DNA of 8,000 nt from Elusimicrobiota bacterium (GCA_031258375.1 JAIRMX010000174.1:1-8000); one strand, 5' to 3'. Shown: positions 1-5,532, counted from the first letter of the stretch. Numbers and translations are program-made. The notes: generated from the letters alone by a model not told the origin.

Positions 1-165
1 TAATTAACAGATTTAACAAGCTGGGACTGCCAAAATACGCAGTTTAGAGGATAGTTGGAGGACTGCTATGGTTTGTGTTGTGCTTTGGGCAGCTTCTTTA
101 CCTAATTGTCCAACAAGACTCCAATAATATTTATGAGTCACTCTACTCTTTGATATAATTTAATA
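1..165. other. Left edge without an intact gene; possible decayed coding remnant
   Basis: No complete gene is visible. On the plus strand, the frame starting at position 3 stays open to a TAA at 156-158 except for one in-frame TAG at 45-47. It reads INRFNKLGLPKYAV, stop, then a hydrophobic stretch. On the minus strand, a frame from about 142 down to a TAA at 15-13 is also open (ending RILAVPAC) but has no convincing start. Either could be the tail of a gene outside the window or a decayed one. I recognise neither. The last 12 bases form the PBP promoter. Confidence 0.3.
151..159 (+). promoter_or_regulatory. Extended -10 promoter for the class A PBP gene, leaderless geometry
   Basis: A perfect TATAAT lies at 154-159 and is preceded by TGA at 151-153, which matches the TGn extended -10 motif. 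No good -35 box is visible; the 17-bp position (131-136) reads ttatga. Only six bases (ttaata) separate TATAAT from the ATG at 166, and there is no Shine-Dalgarno sequence. Transcription would therefore be expected to start at or next to the A of the start codon. The same spacing recurs at three other genes in the window. Confidence 0.65.
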
Positions 166-2289
166 ATGAGTATTATGAAATCCAAATTTTTTATTTTTTC
201 TTTTATAGGCGCGGCTTTATTTTGCATTTTGTGCGTAGCAGGTTTTGCTTATTATATTATTTCCGGCATTCCCCCCGTATACGAATTGGAAGATTATTCG
301 CCGTCTCTAACCACTAAAGTTTTTGACCGTAAAGGAGAGCTTATTTACGAGTTTTCCGTGGAAAAACGCTTGCTTGTGCCGCTTAAAGAAATTCCGGTTG
401 ACATACAAAACGCGGTAATTGCAATGGAAGACAGGAATTTTTTTAATCACCCGGGCATTTCTTTAAAAGGCACTTTAAGGGCCGTGATAAACGATTTGCT
501 GCTCGGGAGAAAAGCGCAGGGCGGCTCTACGGTAACCCAGCAATTATCGCGCGGAATATTTTTAACCAAAGAAAAAAAAATCATAAGGAAGATAAGAGAA
601 ATTTTCCTTGCCGTGCAAATAGAAAAGGCTTTCAGCAAACAGGAAATTTTGCAGCTTTATCTTAACGAAATTTATATGGGCGAAGGCGCTTACGGCGTAA
701 AAGCGGCGGCAAAAAAATATTTCGATAAAGACCTTGAAGATTTAACGCTCGGCGAAAGCGCGATGCTTGTGGGCGTGATACCTTTGCCAAGCAAATATAA
801 TCCTTTTTCCAATCCCGAAACGGCCAAAAAACGCAGAGCGCTGGTCCTTAATTCTATGCTCGAAATGGGTTTTATAAACTCTGAGGAAGCCGCGCTTGCA
901 AAAGAAGAACCTCTTCCCGACCGCAAAAATATATTGTCAAAACCCGGATTATATTTTGTAGAACACGTGCGCCGCGAGCTCGAGCCGAAATACGGCGTGG
1001 AAACTTTTTGGAAAGGCGGCTTGAATATTTATACGACCATAGACATAGAAAAGCAAGCCGCTGCCGAACGCATATTGAATGAAAAACTGCACGAATACGA
1101 TTTAAAAATAGCCAAAAACCTCGGCATAGAAATCAAAGACAATACTCCCTCGGAAGAAATGATAGGAGAAGAGGAAGGCGACGATTTGCTAACCGAAGAG
1201 GCTACCGTTCAAGCAGAATATCCTCAATTACAAGGCGCGTTCGTGGCGCGCGAAGTAAAAACAGGCGCCATACGCGTAATGGTCGGCGGACGTAATTTTG
1301 ATAATTCCCGTTTCAACCGCGCTACGCAGGCAAAACGCCAGCCCGGCTCTTCTTTTAAACCTTTTGTGGTAATGGCGGCTTTAGAAAAGGGCTACACTCC
1401 TTCTTCCATAATACGGGATCTAGATTTAGTATTTTACTACGACGGTAGAAACTGGCGGGTATTCAACGAAGCCAAAGACTTATATTCGCTTGAATTTGCG
1501 GCGCAGCCTTTTATATACGGCAAGGATTTTGACGTATGGGCGCCGCGCAATTTCGGAGGCAGAGCGTCGGGATTTATAACGATGCGGCGCGGATTGGAAT
1601 TATCGAAAAATATCGTTGCGATTAATCTAATAGACGCCGTCGGTATAAAAAATACGATAAGCGTCGCCCGCCGCGCGGGAATAACTTCAAATCTCCCCTC
1701 CGCGCCGTCTTTAGCTTTAGGCGTCGCGGTGCTTACCCCGCTTGAGCTGCTAAACGCGATGAGCACTTTTGCAAATAACGGAATACGCGTTGACGATTAT
1801 GCCGTAGAACGGGTGGAAGACCAAAACGGCCGCGTGCTTGAACAACATATTTCAAAAGAAAAAGAAGCTTTTTCCATGCAGAATTCTTTTATACTTATCA
1901 ATATGATGAAAGGCGTAGTGGAGCGGGGTACGGGCGGCGCGGCGCGCGCGCTCAAACGCCCGCTTGCCGGCAAAACTGGAACATCGCAAAATTACCGCGA
2001 TACTTGGTTTACCGGCATGACGCCGGAACTTGCCGCCACCGCGTGGATGGGATATGACGACGATACTTTCCAAGAAAGCGGCAGATGGACCGGCGGCGGA
2101 ACCGTAGCCTATTGGTGGACGGATATAATGCAGGAGGTTTTAAAAGACGAACCGATAAGCGATTTTACCGTGCCGGAAGGCATATCTTTCGCTTTTGTCA
2201 ATCCCGATACCGGCAAATTAGCCTCGCCCGCCGACAGAAAAAAAATAATGGAAGCTTTTATAAGAGGCACGGAGCCAAGCAGTTTTTGA
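166..2289 (+). CDS. mrcA: Class A penicillin-binding protein (PBP1A-like), bifunctional transglycosylase/transpeptidase
   Basis: This enzyme polymerises lipid II into glycan strands and cross-links the stem peptides in the periplasm, anchored in the inner membrane. Residues about 8-33 form the single membrane anchor. The GT51 domain follows, with EDRNFFNHPG at 88-97 (catalytic Glu88), GGSTVTQQL at 119-127 and LYLNEIYMG at 164-172. An acidic linker occupies about 324-350. The transpeptidase domain has all three motifs: SSFK at 395-398 (Ser395 nucleophile), SKN at 480-482 and KTGT at 603-606. At 707 residues it is shorter than E. coli PBP1a (about 850), mainly in inserts and the C-terminus, but looks complete. 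ATG 175 is an alternative start; 166 is chosen because it sits exactly six bases after TATAAT. No Shine-Dalgarno sequence is present. It appears monocistronic. The family is certain; the choice between mrcA and other ponA-type names is convention. Confidence 0.95.
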   Translation: MSIMKSKFFIFSFIGAALFCILCVAGFAYYIISGIPPVYELEDYSPSLTTKVFDRKGELIYEFSVEKRLLVPLKEIPVDIQNAVIAMEDRNFFNHPGISLKGTLRAVINDLLLGRKAQGGSTVTQQLSRGIFLTKEKKIIRKIREIFLAVQIEKAFSKQEILQLYLNEIYMGEGAYGVKAAAKKYFDKDLEDLTLGESAMLVGVIPLPSKYNPFSNPETAKKRRALVLNSMLEMGFINSEEAALAKEEPLPDRKNILSKPGLYFVEHVRRELEPKYGVETFWKGGLNIYTTIDIEKQAAAERILNEKLHEYDLKIAKNLGIEIKDNTPSEEMIGEEEGDDLLTEEATVQAEYPQLQGAFVAREVKTGAIRVMVGGRNFDNSRFNRATQAKRQPGSSFKPFVVMAALEKGYTPSSIIRDLDLVFYYDGRNWRVFNEAKDLYSLEFAAQPFIYGKDFDVWAPRNFGGRASGFITMRRGLELSKNIVAINLIDAVGIKNTISVARRAGITSNLPSAPSLALGVAVLTPLELLNAMSTFANNGIRVDDYAVERVEDQNGRVLEQHISKEKEAFSMQNSFILINMMKGVVERGTGGAARALKRPLAGKTGTSQNYRDTWFTGMTPELAATAWMGYDDDTFQESGRWTGGGTVAYWWTDIMQEVLKDEPISDFTVPEGISFAFVNPDTGKLASPADRKKIMEAFIRGTEPSSF

Positions 2290-2348
2290 TATGATTTTTT
2301 ATTTTCCACCAATCATTCGCTTAATTGTATTAATAACAAAAAAAATAC

Positions 2349-2377
2349 TTGCATATATTTAAAATATTTATTAAACT
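2349..2377 (+). promoter_or_regulatory. Possible promoter for the 77-residue small protein
   Basis: TTGCAT at 2349-2354 and TAAACT at 2372-2377 are separated by 17 bp. Each matches its consensus only partly, but this is the best sigma-70-like pair in the 132-bp AT-rich gap after the PBP gene. It would give a leader of about 38 bases ending in a good Shine-Dalgarno sequence. Confidence 0.35.
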
Positions 2378-2386
2378 TTTCTCATC

Positions 2387-2414
2387 GGGGTAAGTCCCCA
2401 AATTCAAGCAGGAG
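2387..2414 (+). promoter_or_regulatory. Leader hairpin and ribosome binding site of the 77-residue protein
   Basis: GGGG (2387-2390) and CCCC (2396-2399) can pair around the loop taagt, just upstream of AGGAG (2410-2414), which lies seven bases before the ATG at 2422. The hairpin is short, and it is striking mainly because its surroundings are AT-rich. It may stabilise the 5' end or influence translation; neither can be shown from the sequence. Confidence 0.4.
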
Positions 2415-2421
2415 AAAAACA

Positions 2422-2655
2422 ATGGCAGAAAAAGTTCTAAAAGTTGGCGTAGAAAGAGAAGACGGATTCCTTTACTACATTGATAAAGACGGCGATGTCT
2501 CCAGAGCCCAAATGGCGCGCGGCGGCAAGAAAGGCGGCAAACCTAAAAAAATAGCTAAAGTCGGCGTGAAAAAAGAGAAAGGTTATCTTTATTTCTTGGA
2601 TAAAAAAGGCGACATTTCCAGAGCCAAGATGGTTAATGCAAAAAAGAAACGCTAA
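2422..2655 (+). CDS. Small basic protein with two tandem copies of a KVGV-LY-DK-GD-SRA-M motif
   Basis: This 77-residue, lysine-rich protein consists of two copies of a 28-residue unit, residues 4-31 and 43-70, identical at 17 of 28 positions. The shared pattern is K-KVGV--E-G-LY--DK-GD-SRA-M. The link at 32-42 (ARGGKKGGKPK) and the tail (VNAKKKR) are strongly basic. No signal peptide or membrane segment is seen, so it is probably cytoplasmic. The alternating hydrophobic and aromatic residues in each unit suggest a small beta-rich fold. The charge would suit nucleic-acid or ribosome binding, but that is inference. I recall similar short proteins in uncultured low-GC phyla, without a known function. 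A good ribosome binding site, its own terminator and the absence of partners suggest a separate, possibly well-expressed unit. Confidence 0.85.
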   Translation: MAEKVLKVGVEREDGFLYYIDKDGDVSRAQMARGGKKGGKPKKIAKVGVKKEKGYLYFLDKKGDISRAKMVNAKKKR

Positions 2656-2663
2656 GCGAATGA

Positions 2664-2697
2664 TTTAAAAAGCCCTCGATTGCGAGGGCTTTTTAAA
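2664..2697. terminator. Strong intrinsic terminator, probably bidirectional
   Basis: A 15-bp perfect stem (2664-2678 with 2683-2697) surrounds the tetraloop attg. Its core is GCCCTCG/CGAGGGC, flanked by A and T runs. It lies nine bases after the stop codon of the small basic protein. Because A5 and T5 flank the core symmetrically, it can also act on the minus strand, where the KdsC-like gene converges from about 120 bp away. Confidence 0.9.
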
Positions 2698-2812
2698 TTC
2701 GGTTTTACGGATGCGTTTTTGTTTTTTGGATAATTTATATTCTTCGCAAGTTTTCCTTTCAGTTTATAAATATACAATTTGCGATACTTAAATTCCACAG
2801 CTTAGATATAAG

Positions 2813-3427
2813 CTACAAATTTTGAATTTTACCGTCAATAAATAAAAGTTCGGGTTTGGGGCTGCAGCCTATTTTGCCGTTTTCCGCTCTTTGCATCACG
2901 TCATTCCACAAACCCCGCGCTTTTAAAACGATTTCAGCGACTTCGCGAAGAACGCCTTCGCCCGCGGCGGCTTGCGTTATATAATGCGCGGCGTCTTTAA
3001 CTTCCTGCGGAGCGGTTTTTACCGAGCAGGCCAAACCTGCGCGGCGCAAAACGGGCAAATCTATAAAATCGTCGCCTATATAAACCGCCTGCTGCGCCTG
3101 TAAGCCGGTTCTGCGCAATATATCTTCAAACGGATTCCGTTTTGAAAGGAAATTCTGATATAAAAAATTCATTCCCAGCAATTTTGCTCGGAAAACCGTA
3201 GCCGGAGCGTTGCCGCCGGTTATAATGCCGGTCTTGATTGCGCAGTCCCTCAGTATATGGCAGGCTATTCCGTCGTAAGCGCAGAATTTTTTTATTTCCG
3301 TTACCTTATTATCCGCGTCGGCAAAGAAATTCATGCTGCCGTCCGTAAGCACGCCGTCCACGTCGGTCAAAATTATTTTTATGTTTTTTGCCTTTAACAT
3401 AATATCGTCAAAGTATTTGTTTGTCAT
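2813..3427 (-). CDS. kdsC: HAD-family phosphatase, KdsC-like (KDO-8-phosphate phosphatase)
   Basis: KdsC dephosphorylates KDO-8-phosphate in the cytoplasm on the way to CMP-KDO and lipid A core. The 204-residue protein has the capless C0 HAD layout: DVDGVLTDG at 22-30 (Asp22 nucleophile, Asp24 acid/base), AYDGIACHIL near 50-59, IITGG at 68-72 (Thr70), Lys96, and YIGDDFIDLP at 116-125 (metal-binding Asp119 and Asp120). The end of the core, GEGVLREVAEIVL at 156-168, matches the GG-GAVREV stretch of the family. It is slightly longer than E. coli KdsC (188) because of about 30 extra C-terminal residues. Family members usually have ITGR where this has ITGG, so substrate choice may differ; a sialic-acid-type sugar phosphatase is the main alternative. 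A start at 3478 would run into the divergent lipoprotein gene. The ATG at 3427 is preferred because it lies six bases after a minus-strand TATAAT. Confidence 0.85.
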   Translation of the reverse strand: MTNKYFDDIMLKAKNIKIILTDVDGVLTDGSMNFFADADNKVTEIKKFCAYDGIACHILRDCAIKTGIITGGNAPATVFRAKLLGMNFLYQNFLSKRNPFEDILRRTGLQAQQAVYIGDDFIDLPVLRRAGLACSVKTAPQEVKDAAHYITQAAAGEGVLREVAEIVLKARGLWNDVMQRAENGKIGCSPKPELLFIDGKIQNL

Positions 3428-3433
3428 ATCTAT

Positions 3434-3443
3434 ATTATATAAT
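3434..3443. promoter_or_regulatory. Palindromic divergent promoter with overlapping -10 boxes
   Basis: ATTATATAAT is a perfect 10-bp palindrome. Read on the plus strand, TATAAT occupies 3438-3443 and the lipoprotein ATG begins six bases later at 3450. Read on the minus strand, TATAAT occupies 3439-3434 and the KdsC-like ATG begins six bases later at 3427. The arrangement is exactly symmetric about 3438.5. Neither side has a Shine-Dalgarno sequence or a convincing -35. The two start codons are separated by only 22 bp. Confidence 0.65.
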
Positions 3444-3449
3444 AGTAGT

Positions 3450-4127
3450 ATGAAGAACATATTAATATCTTTTTGCATTTTGTTTTTTTTAATCTCCTGC
3501 GCGCCAAAGACTTATATAAGCCGGACGTATAATTTCAACAAAATGGAACGCATAGGGATTTTGGCATTTTCCTCGCCGGATAATTCTTTCAACGGCGCGG
3601 AAAATCTTTTTGCGGAAAATCTCCTTAGATACGGATATATCGTAGTTGAGCGCGCAAGCATAGAGAAAGTGCTCGGCGAACATAATCTGTCGGTAGATTC
3701 TTATTTGTCGCCGGATATTACCAGAAAAATCGGCAAGGTGCTGGGTGTAAGCGTTTTGCTGCTGGGGGAAATTACCTCGTATCTGCCCGAACAAAAAACG
3801 CTTGCGTACAATATCTCCAGAACAAGTTCCACAGAACCCGTTTTCCGAAACGAAGTCGTAAAAACGCCCGAAGGCGGCAATATGGTGCGAACGCAATACG
3901 TCGGCCAGCGGGAGCAGCGTTCGCGCAATATTTCGCCGTATGAATACACTATGTACGCGCGGGTGGGCGTGGTGGCGAAAATGATCGACGTCAATACGGC
4001 GGAAATAATTTGGGTCGGCAGCGACACGACGGAAGGCGTAAGCGGGCTTGACGCAATATCTTCCAGCGCGAAGGGCCTTATAAAAAGTTTTAATAAAGAA
4101 GTCCGCAAAGCAAGAAAAAGAATATGA
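3450..4127 (+). CDS. CsgG/TolB-like outer-membrane lipoprotein
   Basis: The 225-residue product begins with a lipoprotein signal peptide. MKNI is followed by a hydrophobic run and the lipobox LISC, giving lipidated Cys17. After the signal come blocks typical of the CsgG/HfaB/FlgO type of periplasmic fold: ERIGILAF at 33-40, YIVVERASIEKVLGEHNL at 63-80, KVLGVSVLLLGEITSY at 96-111 and VVAKMIDVNTAEIIWVGS at 174-191. Such proteins sit at the inner face of the outer membrane; CsgG itself forms the curli export pore. No curli genes are present, so the fold is supported but the export role is not. The frame is open upstream to 3333, but only the ATG at 3450 puts a signal peptide at the N-terminus, and it lies six bases after TATAAT. 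Its stop overlaps the next start (ATGA), so translation is probably coupled. Confidence 0.8.
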   Translation: MKNILISFCILFFLISCAPKTYISRTYNFNKMERIGILAFSSPDNSFNGAENLFAENLLRYGYIVVERASIEKVLGEHNLSVDSYLSPDITRKIGKVLGVSVLLLGEITSYLPEQKTLAYNISRTSSTEPVFRNEVVKTPEGGNMVRTQYVGQREQRSRNISPYEYTMYARVGVVAKMIDVNTAEIIWVGSDTTEGVSGLDAISSSAKGLIKSFNKEVRKARKRI

Positions 4128-4363
4128 AAAGTAATTTTTACGCGAGTACTGCCGACACCGGCAGCATGTTATTTTTTTGGATATCCGCAATTGTTTTTTT
4201 ACTGCTGGCCGCCGTGTTTATCGTAAAACAAATAAGTTTTGTTCCCGTCGATACGCAAACTGTAACGGATTTAGTGCTTAACGAAAGCAAAGGCCGCGCG
4301 AGTTCTTTTAAAAGATTTTTTCCAAAACCTTATTCCGTGCAAGAACTGCGCAGGGAACATTAA
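4124..4363 (+). CDS. Small single-pass membrane protein, unknown
   Basis: I do not recognise this 79-residue protein. Residues about 15-35 form one strongly hydrophobic membrane segment (FFWISAIVFLLLAAVFIV). About 14 polar residues precede it and a basic tail follows, including RASSFKRFFPKPYS. By the positive-inside rule the C-terminus is probably cytoplasmic. The start overlaps the lipoprotein stop by four bases (ATGA), and the next gene starts five bases after its stop, so it sits inside a tight envelope operon. That context supports it being a real gene. Function is open; a partner of the lipoprotein or of the DUF456 protein is only a guess. Confidence 0.7.
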   Translation: MKSNFYASTADTGSMLFFWISAIVFLLLAAVFIVKQISFVPVDTQTVTDLVLNESKGRASSFKRFFPKPYSVQELRREH

Positions 4364-4368
4364 TTCGC

Positions 4369-4851
4369 ATGGATTTACTTATACTCATAATTTCCATATT
4401 ATTCGTCTTATCCGGTTTTGCCGGCTGCTTTCTGCCGATATTACCCGGCCCTCCGCTGGCGCTCGTTTCTCTTGTTCTAATTAAATTTACGCATTACGGC
4501 GGGAATATCGCGTGGTTTTGGATTGGCATATTTACGGTTTTAATTTTGATTGCGGCTCTTTTGGAATATTTTATTCAGGTGTTAAGCGTAAAAAAATCGG
4601 GCGGTTCTTCCGCCGGAGTTATAGGCGCGGCTGTCGGCGTGCTAATAGGATTGTTTTTCATGCCCTTTGGCATTATACTATGCCCGTTTTTAGGAGCGTT
4701 TATAGGCGAAATGATTGTTATGTCCTCCGTGAAAAAATCGCTTAAAGCCGCGTTTGCAACTTTTTGGGGATTTTTGCTGGGAGTAGGCATAAAACTTATA
4801 ATCTGTTTTTGGATTTCGGCCTATTTTATAATAAATTTAAAATTAAAATAA
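4369..4851 (+). CDS. DUF456-family integral membrane protein
   Basis: The 160-residue hydrophobic protein has about five or six membrane segments, covering roughly 3-20, 28-42, 47-72, 82-98, 100-118 and 126-155. Family hallmarks are LPGPPL at 25-30, the Gly/Ala-rich stretch at 78-94 after a KK pair, and PFGIILCPFLGAFIGE at 99-114, where the family usually has G in place of Cys105. The biochemical role of DUF456 proteins is not established. It is the third gene of the lipoprotein operon, and AGGGA at 4352-4356 lies 12 bases before the ATG, a long but usable ribosome binding spacing. No intrinsic terminator follows before the tRNA promoter. Confidence 0.85.
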   Translation: MDLLILIISILFVLSGFAGCFLPILPGPPLALVSLVLIKFTHYGGNIAWFWIGIFTVLILIAALLEYFIQVLSVKKSGGSSAGVIGAAVGVLIGLFFMPFGIILCPFLGAFIGEMIVMSSVKKSLKAAFATFWGFLLGVGIKLIICFWISAYFIINLKLK

Positions 4852-4867
4852 TTTGAATTACGTTTTA

Positions 4868-4876
4868 TGCTATAAT
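4868..4876 (+). promoter_or_regulatory. Extended -10 promoter of tRNA-Asn
   Basis: TGC (4868-4870) followed by a perfect TATAAT (4871-4876) gives a TGn extended -10. It would place the transcription start near 4883, about 24 bases before the mature tRNA. TTGAAT at 4853-4858 is too close (12 bp) for a normal -35. The box is part of a 7-bp inverted repeat (CTATAAT-TG-ATTATAG, 4870-4885), so it reads as TATAAT on both strands. Confidence 0.6.
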
Positions 4877-4906
4877 TGATTATAGTTTGCGTTTAAAGAA
4901 ATTTAT

Positions 4907-4979
4907 TGGGGGATAGTTCAGTTGGTGGAACGTCCGGCTGTTAACCGGAAAGTCGTAGGTTCGAGCCCTACTCCCCCAG
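4907..4979 (+). tRNA. tRNA-Asn (anticodon GTT)
   Basis: A complete 73-nt cloverleaf can be drawn. The acceptor stem is TGGGGGA (4907-4913) with TCCCCCA (4972-4978), seven pairs. The D arm starts with GTTC at 4916. The anticodon stem is TCCGG/CCGGA (4933-4937 with 4945-4949), and loop CTGTTAA places GTT at 4940-4942. The T stem is GTAGG/CCTAC with loop TTCGAGC at 4960-4966. The discriminator base is G4979. The 3' CCA is not encoded, because the mature end is followed directly by TTTTT, so it must be added by the CCA-adding enzyme. Confidence 0.97.
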
Positions 4980-5039
4980 TTTTTGAGAAATTAATATGAC
5001 TAAAATAAAAAATCTTCTCTTAAGGAAAGAGTGTCTGTC

Positions 5040-5092
5040 TATAAATTAATTTCCGATTTTTTTCTCTCTTTAGTAAAGAGAGAGGGAGACTT
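5040..5092 (+). repeat. Imperfect 53-bp direct repeat, copy 1
   Basis: This matches 5223-5275 at 48 of 53 positions without gaps. It begins tataaa, has a T-rich centre, and ends ggagactt. It contains a near-perfect dyad, CTCTCTTTA-G-TAAAGAGAG (5064-5082), with 9-bp arms. The copy runs straight into a second hairpin (5088-5113). Such short, hairpin-forming intergenic units resemble REP or MITE-like elements. No transposase is nearby. Confidence 0.75.
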
Positions 5093-5113
5093 TGAAACAA
5101 AAGTTTCAAAGTC
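5088..5113. repeat. Perfect 11-bp inverted repeat (hairpin)
   Basis: GACTTTGAAAC at 5088-5098 and GTTTCAAAGTC at 5103-5113 are perfect complements around an AAAA loop. It starts within the tail of direct-repeat copy 1 and is absent after copy 2, where the sequence changes to cttaagg. It has no T tract, so it does not look like a standard terminator. Confidence 0.75.
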
Positions 5114-5158
5114 GGAAGAGAGATTTAAAGGCAGTTCTAACAACAATATTAAATCCCT

Positions 5159-5193
5159 CGCCGCTGAAGCGGCGCTCCCTTTACTAAAGGAAG
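5159..5193. repeat. GC-rich tetraloop hairpin next to a CTCCCTTTA dyad
   Basis: CGCCGC (5159-5164) and GCGGCG (5169-5174) pair around TGAA. Immediately after comes CTCCCTTTA-C-TAAAGGAAG (5175-5193), an imperfect dyad with 8 of 9 arm positions paired. It is closely related to the dyad inside direct-repeat copy 1. The GC-rich stem stands out against the AT-rich surroundings and looks like part of the same repeat element. Confidence 0.65.
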
Positions 5194-5222
5194 AAAACTG
5201 CGCTTCCGCCGATTTTCTCAAT

Positions 5223-5275
5223 TATAAACTAATTTCTGATTTTTTTCTCTCTTTCGTAAATAGGGAGGGAGACTT
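5223..5275 (+). repeat. Imperfect 53-bp direct repeat, copy 2
   Basis: Second copy of the 5040-5092 unit, with five substitutions. Two of them break the CTCTCTTTA dyad, so this copy folds less well. The copies are 130 bp apart. The intervening DNA holds the hairpins described separately and no plausible gene. A continuous reading frame spans both copies, but it gives low-complexity sequence that simply repeats the DNA repeat. Confidence 0.75.
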
Positions 5276-5413
5276 AAGGCTATAGAGCAAAGAAACAGAC
5301 AACAAATAACGGAAAAATATTTAAAAGATATTTTTTGAGAAATTTCTACCGGCTGCGGCCGTTTTCGCCGGATATAAAAAATATTGCCTCTGTCCCTATG
5401 AAAGCTTGAGAGC
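5276..5413. other. AT-rich non-coding stretch with weak hairpins
   Basis: No gene is seen here. AAAAATAT (5313-5320) pairs with ATATTTTT (5328-5335), and CCGGC (5349-5353) pairs with GCCGG (5367-5371). AAAGCT-TGAG-AGCTTT (5401-5416) is a perfect 6-bp stem-loop that touches the next promoter. I recognise no riboswitch or known RNA family. The stretch could be a structured leader if transcription starts further upstream, or just spacer. Confidence 0.4.
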
Positions 5414-5442
5414 TTTACTTTAGCCGTTAAAAAATTTATACT
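5414..5442 (+). promoter_or_regulatory. Promoter for the 12-residue peptide unit
   Basis: TTTACT (5414-5419) and TATACT (5437-5442) are spaced by exactly 17 bp and match the -35 and -10 consensus at 4 and 5 of 6 positions. Transcription would start near 5449, giving a leader of about 30 bases that ends in a strong ribosome binding site. Overlapping it is a dyad in which GCCG (5423-5426) pairs with CGGC (5451-5454) and ATACT (5438-5442) with AGTAT (5446-5450). It could be structural if the RNA starts further upstream. Confidence 0.5.
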
Positions 5443-5480
5443 TAAAGTATCGGCAGTTAAATATCTAAGGGGGTGCCACT

Positions 5481-5519
5481 ATGGGATGCGGATGCGGCGG
5501 CAACAAGCCGAAAAAATAA
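5481..5519 (+). CDS. Putative 12-residue Cys/Gly-rich microprotein
   Basis: The frame reads MGCGCGGNKPKK and ends with TAA at 5517-5519. AAGGGGGTG (5467-5475) matches the anti-Shine-Dalgarno complement at eight of nine positions and sits at near-ideal spacing, the strongest ribosome binding site in the window. A promoter lies upstream and an intrinsic terminator 13 bases downstream, so the whole unit is about 150 bp. The two cysteines in GCGCGG could bind a soft metal or a cluster, and the tail is basic; that is inference. The neighbouring membrane protein is of a family near metal transporters, which makes a metal link attractive but unproven. I do not recognise the peptide. It could instead be a chance frame in a small regulatory RNA. 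Confidence 0.5.
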   Translation: MGCGCGGNKPKK

Positions 5520-5532
5520 ATTGTATGAGAAC

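Noticed and set aside
2085..2294. Frames overlapping the end of the PBP gene on both strands
   Set aside because: They lie inside the transpeptidase coding region in other frames, are basic and motif-free, and have no independent signals.
2799..2814. AGCTTA-GATA-TAAGCT hairpin at the stop of the KdsC-like gene as its terminator
   Set aside because: A 6-bp AT-rich stem without a following T tract on the minus strand. The strong symmetric hairpin at 2664-2697 is the better candidate.
3489..4190. Long open frame on the minus strand opposite the CsgG-like lipoprotein (and 3701-4108 in another frame)
   Set aside because: The plus-strand gene has a signal peptide, lipobox, family motifs and promoter. 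The antisense translations are rich in Arg, Tyr and Cys with no recognisable motif or start signals, as expected of a shadow of GC-ending codons.
5040..5275. CRISPR array or tandem satellite
   Set aside because: Only two imperfect copies, 130 bp apart, with internal hairpins and no cas genes. Spacing and divergence do not fit an array.
5031..5285. 84-codon plus-strand frame, and a 60-codon minus-strand frame, across the direct repeats
   Set aside because: The protein repeats simply mirror the 53-bp DNA repeats (KLISDFFLS twice), there is no ribosome binding site, and the DNA is full of hairpins. It is better read as a non-coding repeat element.
5285..5480. Riboswitch or other known structured RNA
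   Set aside because: Several short hairpins are present, but no conserved core of a family I can recognise, and a plain promoter plus SD explains the last 70 bases.
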